From the NCBI GenBank assembly GCA_016630955.3, contig CM049997.1, positions 1,116,001-1,180,000 of the forward strand: a DNA stretch of 64,000 nucleotides. The letters run 5' to 3'. Positions 50,922-59,951 of this stretch are shown in pieces. Made by a program: the position numbers and the translations under genes. Below the pieces are notes generated by a model. That model had not been told where the DNA came from and did not search any database. It was given only the letters and a program-made list of their open reading frames with translations. Source of the DNA: Didymella arachidicola (taxonomy: Eukaryota; Ascomycota; Dothideomycetes; Pleosporales; Didymellaceae). How positions within the stretch are numbered: position 1 is the first letter of the stretch; every line of letters begins with the position of its first letter.

Positions 50922-52786
50922 ACGTACAACACGAGCGAGTGGACCACACGGGCGAGTGGACCACTTTTGCCAAGACACTACCAAAACACCAACCTCTACT
51001 AATGCCTCCACGAAAACAACAGAAAGACGCGTTAAAAGAAGCTCAGGTACAGCTTGCAATCCAAGCTCTTAAACAAGACCCCAATCTCTCTGTTCGACGC
51101 GCTGCAGCTATCTACAGAGTCTCTCGAACTACGCTACACCATCAACGCGCCAGACGACCTTCACGCGTTGATATCATGGCCAACTCACAGAATCTAACCA
51201 GCGCTAAGGAGCAGGTGATTGTTATGCGCATACTTGAGCTAGTCACGCGAGGAGAGTCCCCTCGGCTTACAGTTGTAGCTGATATAGCCAATTCTCTGCG
51301 AAAAGAGCGCGGTTTGGCCCCTGTTGGCCCAAGGTAGGCCAGCGGGTTTATTTCGCGTCAGGAGGGACTTAAAACAGTCTTCAATCGCAAGTATGACTAC
51401 AAGCGAGCCCTCTGCAAGGATCCTGAGGTGATCTAGGGCTGGTTCGGTCTAGTAGCTAATATCAAAGCCAAGTATGGTATCCTGGACGACGACACATACA
51501 CTTCGACGAGACAGGCTTTATGATGGGCCAGATATCCACTGGAGTCGTTGTCACAGATGCAGAGAAGCCAGGACGAGCAAAGCAAGTCTAGCTAGGCAAC
51601 CGGGAGTGGGTAACAGTCATTGAGGGCATCAATGCCACAGGATGGGCCATTCCGCCCTACATCATCTTCAAAGCCTGCCAACACCAGTCCAGCTGGTACA
51701 AGGACGACAACCTGCCCCAAGATTGGACTATTGCTATCTCTGAGAACGGCTGGACTACCAATGAGCTTGGATTTGACTGGTTGAAGCACTTTGACAGGCA
51801 TACAAAGGCGCGCACTCTTGGTACCTCCCGCATGCTGATTATTGACGGTCATGGGAGCCACAACTCTGCAGAATTCACGCAATACTGCAAGGATCACAAG
51901 ATTATGACCCTATGCATGCCTACGCACTTGTCGCACCTCCTACAGCCACTTAACGTGGGTTGTTTTGGCCCTCTAAAGAAGGCGTATGGGGACGAGGTCA
52001 ATGAGCTCATGCGCAACCGGATTAACCACATCACAAAGCAGGAGTTCCTGCCATGCTTTAAAGCAGCTCACAAGAAAGCCATTACCCCTAACAACATCTA
52101 GGGAGGGTTCCGAGGCGCAGGACTGGTCCCTTTTGACCCAGAACGGGTCATATCAACCCTTGATGTGAAGCTGCGCACTCCATCACCACCACTCCCTACA
52201 AACAACGAGCCCTGGCAGTCGCAAACCCCAAGCAATACCCTAGAATTCGGGTCGCAATCAACTTTAATTCGAGAGAAGTATAAGAAGCAGCAGGGCAGCT
52301 CACCAAACTCTGTGCTAAGCGCGCTTGAGCACTACGCAAAGGGGGCAGCAATTGTTGCGCACAAGCTGGTTTTAGCACAACAAGAGAACGCTGAGCTTCG
52401 AGCAGCCGATGAAGCCGCTACGCGACGTAAATTGTACAAAAGAAAGCGTATTTAAGCTAAGGGAAAGCCTTGTAGTTGAAGAAGGCTAGCGGTTAACTGC
52501 TCTACAGGAGTTTGGCGCGCGTGGTGATGGTAAGAAGGCAAAGAAGCAGGTGCGCGCTGAAGGAGGTGAACCATCCCAACGACGCTGTGGACGGTGCAGA
52601 GAGAGTGGGCACAACGCGCGAACGTGCAAGAATGCTGTAGAAGAGGTCTCTAAGTAATATTACAGCTTGTTTCACCCTATGCAGGGCTAAAGTGTGGTGT
52701 TTTGGGCCATAATAGGGTGAGTTTTGGTGTGGTCTTGGCAAAAGTGCGCCGCTCGCCCTGGTGCGCCGCTCGCTATGCACCTACGT
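50922..52786 (+). mobile_element. Transposon B17, mismatched ends
   Basis: 1865 bp, TA at 50920-50921 and 52787-52788. The left TIR starts ACGTACAACACGAGCGAGTG with GAGTGGACCAC units; the right starts ACGTAGGTGCATAGCGAGCG with GAGCGGCGCAC units, so the two ends do not match. From 51062 to about 52774 it equals B1 at a fixed offset of 36736. Confidence 0.92.
51002..52657 (+). pseudogene. B17 transposase, same stops as B1
   Basis: The first 20 codons (MPPRKQQKDALKEAQVQLA) differ from B1 and lack its TAG at codon 17. From there on the same nonsense codons (for example VGPR* at 51335-51337) and the same small deletion recur. Confidence 0.88.
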
Positions 52787-52788
52787 TA

Positions 52789-53251
52789 CTTGGCTTTGGT
52801 ATTGGCTACAAGGTTGAACCAGCCCTGTATGACCTTAGGATCCTCGCAGAGGGCTCGCTTGTAGTTGTACTTGCGATTAAAGACTGTTTTAAGCTCCTCC
52901 TGACGCGAAACAAACCTGCTGGCCCACCTTGGGCCAACGGGGGCGCTCTTTTCGCAGAGAATTGGCCATATTAGCCACAACTTCAAGCCGAGGGGACTCT
53001 CCTCGCGTGACCAGCTCAAGTATGCGTATAACAATCACCTACTCCTTAGCGCTGGTTAGATTCTGTGAGTTAGCCATGGTATCAACGCGTGAAGGTCGTC
53101 CAGCGCGTCGTTGGTGCAGTGTGCTTTTAGGCACGTTATAGATAGCTGCAGCGCGTCGCACTAAGAGGTTCGCGTCTTATTTAAGAGCTTGAAGCGCAAG
53201 CTGTATCTGACACTCCTTTATCGCGTTAAACTGTAGTTGTTGGGGAGGCAT
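52789..53251 (-). pseudogene. B18 transposase fragment
   Basis: N-terminal third only, from the ATG at 53251 (MPPQQLQFNAIKECQIQLALQALK then stop), continuing as a mutated HTH and DNA-binding segment to about the NTKAK motif. Confidence 0.8.
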
Positions 53252-53322
53252 TAGTGTAGGAAGGGAGTTTTGGTGTGGTCTTGGCAAAAGTGTCCCGTTC
53301 GCTGACTGTCCCGCTCGCTGCA

Positions 53323-55458
53323 CCGTGTCCGTGCACCCAACGATCGGAGTCGCGCAACGATCGCTCCGAGCCCTGAGGCCTACTATAAAAATGAAGCTGC
53401 AGGGCGACGTACGATGGCTATTATCACGAGATATCTTGGTGGAGTATTCTATAGGCCTATGCGAGCAATTGTCTTTGTACAATCTATCTATATAATGTGG
53501 CGGTGCGGCCGCTGCGGGTTGTGTGAGTGCGTGCAGGCGGAGGAGGCGTCGCAGGCTTCGGGCGACTACGAGCACCTACACCACAACGCGCAGGCTTCTG
53601 TTTAATTGCAGAAGCTTTTGAGGTTGTAGACTTGCCTCTTTGGGGCTGTTGTAAGGCTTTTGCAGAGTCGCGAGCCTGTTTGGCAGCAGCTCTAGCAGCT
53701 TTCCGGGCATTGATAGCTTGACGCTCCTCTGCCTTGGCCTGCGCGCGCGCTTCCTTCTCCCTCACCCGCTGCGCACGCTTCTCTTCTTCGATCTTCTCCT
53801 TATATAGCTTATTGGCAGCTGCTAGCTCCTTCATCTCTGCCTTTCTTAGCTCTTCCTCCTCCTTCTCTTGCTCAGTAACTGCCATGCGGACCCGCGCCTC
53901 TCGAATAGATCGAGGTGACCACACCATCGCTCCGCCGTGATACTCCTGGTGCTGTTGCAAGTCTAATTGCCTACTAGGTTGCTTTTGACGCTTCTGTTTT
54001 AGGTATAGCTTCTGTCGCAAGCCATCCAGTTCGCTGTGAAGGAGCTCTACCTGGGTTGACAGGTGGTGGATAGTTTGGCCAAGCTTCCGCGCACCTACAC
54101 TGCGAGGATCCTTCACCTCTTCACGCAATGTAGTGCAAGCTCTAAGCCAATCCTCTGCAGAATAAGCTGTGGAGCCAGAGGAGACTGAGCCTGAGTCTTC
54201 AGGTGTAGTGTGGCCGAACCTGTTAAATATAACGTCGGGGTTTATTGGGCTTATCCCTGTGGCAGTGAAGGAGTTTTGTATAAGCTTTTCTGTGAACGTG
54301 TTCATCCAGGCAGGCCAGAATAGGCTGAAGAAGTCACCTTTCGTCAACGGAGATAGGCCTTGAGACTTCTGGAGGTAGTCGTCGAGCTCAGAGGCGTAGG
54401 CAGAAGAGAGAGGCTTGAAGCAGACTACGTCCAGCGGCTGCAGCGTCTGAGTACTGTGAGGTGGCAACACAGCGAGTATAATCCGACTCTGATCGCAGTA
54501 GTTGATAAAGTCCTGCGTCAGGTGACTCCCGTGGCCATCTACTATTAGAAGCCTGTAACTCCGGCGCGCCTTTGCCTTAGTATAGTGGTCAAACATCTGC
54601 TCAAGCCACGCTAATCCAATATCATTGTTCGTCCAGCCTGTAGGCGAAGAAGCCACGTGAATTTGGTGTGTTCCTGCCTCAATATCGGCCACCCAATGAC
54701 TCTGGATTGTGGAGTTTTTTGACGCGAAGATGATGCCTGGGGGTAGAGCTGTACCATCCGCGCAGACTGCTGCTAATAAGCTCACCCACTCACGTGAGCC
54801 ATCTCGACGAGCCTGTCTAACCTCCTTCTTCTCATATTGACGCCTACTGAAGATGCGTTTTGACCTTCCTAGCACCCCAATCGCGAAGCCCTTCTCATCC
54901 ATATTGTACGTGTGCCGTGGCTCAATTGAGTAGTCAAGAATCTTCTGCTGTAACAAGTCAAAGTAGAGCTTATACTTGTACCCAGACTCAGCGTTGTGGC
55001 GATTGGAGTCCATGGCTGTTGTCCATTGAGGTGTAACGCGGTCGCGATGACGGTGCAGGAAGCGCGTAACCCAACTCTCAGAGCAAGGATTCTGGGCTAC
55101 TTTGGACGCAAAATTTTGTACCATAACTCTTGTAGGTGGTAAGCGACGCGCAGAGAGTAGTTCTATATACTGCACAAGGTCTTCTTCTTGTTGTAGAGTG
55201 AGCTTGTGTTGGTGTTCGTTAGCAACGCGTCGAGGGACCTGCACACCGCGGTGCGCGCGCGATAGAGTATTACGATCAACACCGTGCTTAAGCGCAATTT
55301 TGGTATAGACAAGTTTCTCGCCTGGATTCAATTTACGAATCTCTGCAAGCGCATCATTAATTCCTGGCATGGTGGTTGAGCTGTTACGCGTTGAAATTTG
55401 GTATAGATGTTGTGCACCGATCGTTGGTTGACTCCGATCGTTGGGTGCACGGACACGG
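53323..55458 (-). mobile_element. Transposon A5 (family A), nested in the B18 TIR
   Basis: 2136 bp. Left end at 53323, right end at 55458, both starting CCGTGTCCGTGCACCCAACG; CAACGATCG occurs twice, 17 bp apart. Flanks are CA (53321-53322, probably a mutated TA) and TA (55459-55460, shared with A6). Confidence 0.92.
53484..55370 (-). CDS. Family A transposase of A5, intact
   Basis: 628 residues from the ATG at 55370 (MPGINDALAEIRKL). The frame is open upstream through the TIR, but homology to A3 (MAPIDDALAEI) fixes this start. HTH YTKIALKHGVDRNTLSRAHRG; ESWVTRFLHRHRDRVTPQW; catalytic motifs YNMDEKGFAIG, LLIVDGHGSH and LQPLDVVCFKPL; GGAMVWSPRSIREAR; long charged coiled coil; C-terminus TTRSGRTATLYR. 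All catalytic acids are present. Confidence 0.93.
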   Translation of the reverse strand: MPGINDALAEIRKLNPGEKLVYTKIALKHGVDRNTLSRAHRGVQVPRRVANEHQHKLTLQQEEDLVQYIELLSARRLPPTRVMVQNFASKVAQNPCSESWVTRFLHRHRDRVTPQWTTAMDSNRHNAESGYKYKLYFDLLQQKILDYSIEPRHTYNMDEKGFAIGVLGRSKRIFSRRQYEKKEVRQARRDGSREWVSLLAAVCADGTALPPGIIFASKNSTIQSHWVADIEAGTHQIHVASSPTGWTNNDIGLAWLEQMFDHYTKAKARRSYRLLIVDGHGSHLTQDFINYCDQSRIILAVLPPHSTQTLQPLDVVCFKPLSSAYASELDDYLQKSQGLSPLTKGDFFSLFWPAWMNTFTEKLIQNSFTATGISPINPDVIFNRFGHTTPEDSGSVSSGSTAYSAEDWLRACTTLREEVKDPRSVGARKLGQTIHHLSTQVELLHSELDGLRQKLYLKQKRQKQPSRQLDLQQHQEYHGGAMVWSPRSIREARVRMAVTEQEKEEEELRKAEMKELAAANKLYKEKIEEEKRAQRVREKEARAQAKAEERQAINARKAARAAAKQARDSAKALQQPQRGKSTTSKASAIKQKPARCGVGARSRPKPATPPPPARTHTTRSGRTATLYR

Positions 55459-55460
55459 TA

Positions 55461-57531
55461 CCGTGTCCGTGCGCGTGATGCGCGGATCCGCGTGATGCGC
55501 CGAACCACCTTAATAGGCACCTGCAAAAATGAGGTTATAGAGCCACATACAATAGCTAGTATTATAAGTTTTTTTTGGTGGACTGTTATATAGGCCTATG
55601 CGACAATATTCTCTCATACAATTCAACTATGTAGAGTTGCTGTTCTGCCGCTGCGCGTGGTGTGGGTGCGAGGTGCGGCAGGAGGCTCTGCAGCAACAAC
55701 ACCACGCGCAGCGGCCACAGTACGACGCTTCTTCTGTATTTTTGCTGCAGGAGCTGTTGAAGCTTGCGCTTGTCTCTTTGGGGCAATTGTACAGCTTTTT
55801 GAGCGTCGCAAGCTTGCTTATCACGCTCTCTTCGAGCTTTGCGTTCAGCTGCTTCCTCAGCCTTCTCAGCTCTGAGTCGCTCACGCTCCTCCTTCTCTCT
55901 CGCCCGCTGTTCACGCCTTTCCTGAGCAATCTTCTCATTGTACAGCTTATTAGCGTGCCTAAGCTTCTTCATCTCTGCTTTTTGGAGCTCTTCCTCCCTC
56001 TGGCTCTGTTGCTTTATCCTCCCATCAGTGCGTGCTTTCTCTACTCTGCTAGGAGAGTAGAACTCTGCTCCACCATGATAGTCCTCGCGAGGCTGGAATT
56101 GAAGAGCTTTGCTCTTATTCTTATGCTTCTTTTGAGTCTTAAGAACCTCTCTAAGCCCCTGATTCTTGTGGTGGAGGAGCTGGTTTTGAATTGAGATGTG
56201 ATGGAGCGAGCGGCTGATCTTCCTCAGCTCTTTACTAGTCTTATCCCTGACTACTTTCCGCAGCAGAGTCTTAATTTTAAGCCAATCTCTGCCAGAATAG
56301 ACTAAAGAAGAGCTTGTGCTGCCGTTAGAGGCCTTAGGGGTATCCTTAGCAAAGCGTCGGAGGATGACGTTGGGCTGTAGGGGTAATATACCCGTCGTCT
56401 CAAAGGACTTAAGTATTAGCCCCTAAGTAAACGTACTCTCTCAAGCCTTCCAGAACAGGGGGAAGAAGTTGCTCTTCTTAATTACTGACAGTCCTTGGCT
56501 GTTGTGAAGGTGTGTTGTGAGCTTATTTGAATACGCTGTTGACAGAGGCTTGAACATCACCACATCAAGCGGCTGCAACGTATGGGTTGAATAAGGAGGA
56601 AGTATAGCCAGGAGTATCTTGTTCTAATTATAGTAGTTGATAAAGTCTATCGTCACATGGGAGCCGTGGCCGTCAAGGATTAGGAGGCGCCACTTCCTCT
56701 GCGCCTTGGTCTTGGTGAAGCGATCAAACACCTGCTGAAGCCAGGCAAGGCCTATATCGTTGTTGATCTAGCCACTAGGTGAGGAAGAAACAAGCACAGA
56801 GTGTTCCCCTGACTGTATTTCCTCCACCTAGCTTGATTGGATGGTGCTGTTGGCAGACTCGTAGATGAGACCTGGCGGCAGAGCTGATCCATCACCACAC
56901 ACACACGCCAGCAGCGTAACCTAGGCGCGATTGCCATCTTGAAGTGATGCCTTGACCTCCCCCTTCTCCCACATACGTCTACTAAACACGTGTTTTGCCC
57001 TAGTAGTAATGCCTATCATAAAGCCCTTCTCATCTATATTGTACGTGTGCTTAGCGTTAACCTTATACTCAGCAATCTTACGCTGTAGTAAGTTGAAGTA
57101 GAGCTCGTAATTCGCTTAGGAATCGGCGTTGTGGCGATTGGCGTCCATACCCGTTGAGTATTGAGAGATAAGATGGATAGAGTACTTGTTGATGAAGCGG
57201 GTAACCCAGCTCTCGCTCACTGGCTCCTGGGCGACTGCTGACGCGAAATTGGCGATCATCTCTCTTGTAGGAGGTATATGACGAGCAGTAAGCTCCTCTA
57301 TATACTTTACAAGCTCTTCCTCCTGTTGTTGGGTGAGCTTCTGCTGTGCAAGAACCTTCTCTTGATGCGGGCGCGTCTCACCCCTTCACGTGCGCGTTAA
57401 CGTTGACCGCACAACACCATGCTTTTCTGCTATTTTAGACCACGGAAAATCATCTCCAGATGCAAAAGTATCACACTCTGCAAGCGCTTCTTGTAACCCC
57501 ATTGCGTTGTGTTGTTGTGGAGCTGAGATAA
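55461..57531 (-). mobile_element. Transposon A6 (family A), degraded, right TIR missing or replaced
   Basis: Left TIR at 55461 (CCGTGTCCGTGCGCGTGATG), with GCGTGATGCGC twice, 17 bp apart. No matching inverted end follows its 5' leader. Instead the palindrome F begins at 57534, and F's far edge (59539) is the only inverted partner of the first 27 bp. Confidence 0.75.
55623..57502 (-). pseudogene. A6 transposase, many lesions
   Basis: Reads MGLQEALAECDTF and IAEKHGVVRSTLTRT from the ATG at 57502; C-terminal THTTRSGRTATLHS resembles A5. In between lie multiple stops and frame changes of RIP type. Confidence 0.83.
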
Positions 57532-57603
57532 TACCGTGTCTGTGCGCGTGATGCGCGGATTTTACTAGTAAAAATAGCAAAATCTAGAAACTTCAAAGCT
57601 ATA

Positions 57604-59469
57604 ACGTACATCACGGGCGAGCGGACCACATGGGCGAGCGGACCACTTTTGCCAAGACCCCACCAAAATCACCCCTTTACACCAATGCCACCCCAACAAG
57701 AACAGTTTAACGCGTTAAAAGAGCGTCAGATACAGCTTGCGCTTGAAGCTCTTAAACGCGACGCGAAACTCTCAGAGCGACGCGCTGCAGCTATCTTCAG
57801 CGTCTCTCGAACTACACTACACCAACGACGCGCTGGACGACCTTCACGCATTGATACTATGGCCAACTCACGGAATCTGATCAATACTGAGGAGGAGGTG
57901 ATTGTTACGCATATACTTGAGCTGTCCAAGCAAGGACGGCCTCCCCAGCCCGCAGATGTGACTGATATCGCCAATTCTCTGCGAAAAGAGCGCGGTTTGG
58001 CCCCTGTTGGCTCAAACTGGGCCAGCACGTTCGTTTCGCGTCAGGAGGAGCTCAAAGTAGTGTTCAATCGCAAGTACGACTACAAAAGAGCCCTGTGTGA
58101 GGATCCTGAGGTTATACAGGGCTGGTTTGACCTTGTAGCTAATACCAAAGCCAAGTATGGCATCCAGGACGACGACACGTACAACTTCGACGAGACAGGC
58201 TTCATGATGGGCCAGATAAGCTCCGGAGCAGTCGTTACAGCTTCAGAGAACCGTGGACGGGCAAAAGCAGTCCAGCCAGGCAATCGCGAGTGGATAACGG
58301 TCATCCAGGGCATTAATGCCACAGGGTGGGCAATCCCGCCCTACATCATCTTCAAAGCCCGCCGCCACTAGTCTAACTGGTACAAAGATGATGACCTGCC
58401 CCAGGATTGGACTGTTGCTGTCTCTGAGAACGGCTGGACTACCAACGAGCTTGGTTTTGACTGGTTAAAGCACTTTGACAGGCATACAAAGACGCGCACT
58501 GTTGGCACCTACCGTATGCTGATTATTGACGGCCATGAGAGCCACAACTCTAAGGAATTCAAGCAATACTGCAAGGACAACAAGATTATAGGTCTATGCA
58601 TGCCTGCGCACTCGTCACACCTCCTACAGCCACTTGATGTGGCTTGTTTTGGCCCTCTGAAGAAGGCGTACGGGGATGAGGTCAATCAGCTCATACACAA
58701 CCGGATCAACCACATCACAAAGCAGGAGTTCCTCCCATGCTTTATAGCAGCTTATAATAAAGCTATAACCTCTAGCAACATCCAGGGAGGGTTCCGAGGG
58801 GCCGGATTGGCTCCATTTGACCCAGATCGCGTTATATCAACCCTGAATGTGAGGCTGCGCACCCCATCGCCACTACTCCCCTCAAACAGCCCGCTCTGGC
58901 AGTCGCAAACCCCAAGCAATACCCTAGAATTTAGGTCGCAATCAACGCTTGTAAAGAAGAGGATTCAGAGGCATGTAGACAGCTCACCAACCTCTATGGT
59001 GGAAGCGTTTGAGAAGGTGTCAAAGGGGGCAGCAATTGTTGCGCATAAGCTAGCTTTAGCACAACGGGAGAACGCTGCGCTTCACGCAGCTCTAGCAGCT
59101 GCTACAGAACGTAAATCGCGCAAAAGAAGGCATATCCAGACAGAGGGAAGCCTCACGGTTGAAGAGGGCCAGCGGCGGACTGCTCTATCAGAGTTTGGCG
59201 CGCGTAGTGATGGAAAGAAGAGGAAGACGCAGGTGCGTGGTGACAGAGGTGAACCATCTCAACAACGCTGTGGACAGTGCAGAAAGAGTGGGCACAACTC
59301 GCAAACGTGCAAGAATAGAGCAGAAGAGGTCTCTAAGTAATACTATAGCTTGTTTTGCCTTATGCAGGGCTAATTTGTGGTGTTCTGGGCTGTAACGTGG
59401 GTGATTTTGGTGGGGTCTTGGCAAAAGTGGTCCGCTCGCCCATGTGGTCCGCTCGCCCGTGATGTACGT
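57604..59469 (+). mobile_element. Transposon B19, nested at the centre of palindrome F
   Basis: 1866 bp with identical TIRs starting ACGTACATCACGGGCGAGCG; GGGCGAGCGGACCAC twice, 17 bp apart; TA at 57602-57603 and 59470-59471. Confidence 0.94.
57685..59340 (+). pseudogene. B19 transposase with a single nonsense codon
   Basis: 551 codons in one frame from the ATG at 57685, interrupted only by TAG at 58369-58371 (codon 229), where B6 has CAG. The HTH, YNFDETGFMMG, LIIDGHESH, LQPLDVACFGPLK and knuckle CGQCRKSGHNSQTC are intact. Confidence 0.92.
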
Positions 59470-59552
59470 TATAGCTTTGAAGTTTCTAGATTTTGCTATT
59501 TTTACTAGTAAAATCCGCGCATCACGCGCACGAACACGGTACATGTACGTTA

Positions 59553-59951
59553 AGTATTCTCTAAAGTTAATGTCGCAATATACGGTTTTCGCATTTAGAG
59601 AAGCTTTGCATTCGCTGTTAGCAGGGACGATGGCTGCTTGATTTTAGGTGATGCAGAACACACAATGTTGTTGTGGTTGGTAATAAGTAAGATTTGTTCC
59701 CTGCGAAGATCTCGTCGAAGGACGACCGTAACTATGCCCTGTGATGAAGTTGTTACACTTACAGCCGAAAGATGACATTGGCAGCGAGAGCTGGCGCAGC
59801 ACCCAGATCCTATAAGGATGTGGGTATAGTTTGTTCATTATGGCATTACAGAGTTTGGAGAGTGATCAGGCTATGGATGCTACTAATCATGTTTGTGAGC
59901 TTTCGCAACACTTATCGTGTCCATCTCGCAGCTGCTCAGTCATGAGACTTC
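59553..59951. other. Spacer between the transposon block and the regulator gene
   Basis: About 400 bp without a gene or repeat I can support; it includes the 3' UTR of the Zn2Cys6 gene. Confidence 0.45.

Larger units (their letters stand above)
57534..59539. repeat. 138-bp palindrome (foldback element F) interrupted by B19
   Basis: The left arm 57534-57601 and right arm 59472-59539 (68 bp each) are inverted copies with about two differences, starting CCGTGTCTGTGCGCGTGATG and containing TTTACTAGTAAA. They meet at one TA, duplicated when B19 inserted. Outer flanks are TA (57532-57533 and 59540-59541). The first 27 bp of each arm match the A6 TIR, so family A transposase could recognise it. Confidence 0.85.
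52789..59550 (-). mobile_element. Transposon B18, 3'-truncated; TIR interrupted by A5, A6 and the palindrome
   Basis: The 5' part lies at 52789-53320. Its terminal bases CATGTACGT are at 59542-59550, followed by TA 59551-59552. Joined at the TA they give an ordinary family B terminus (ACGTACATG-TA-CAGCGAGCGG) with two CAGCGA units 16 bp apart. The 3' two thirds of the element are missing where B17 begins. Confidence 0.78.
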
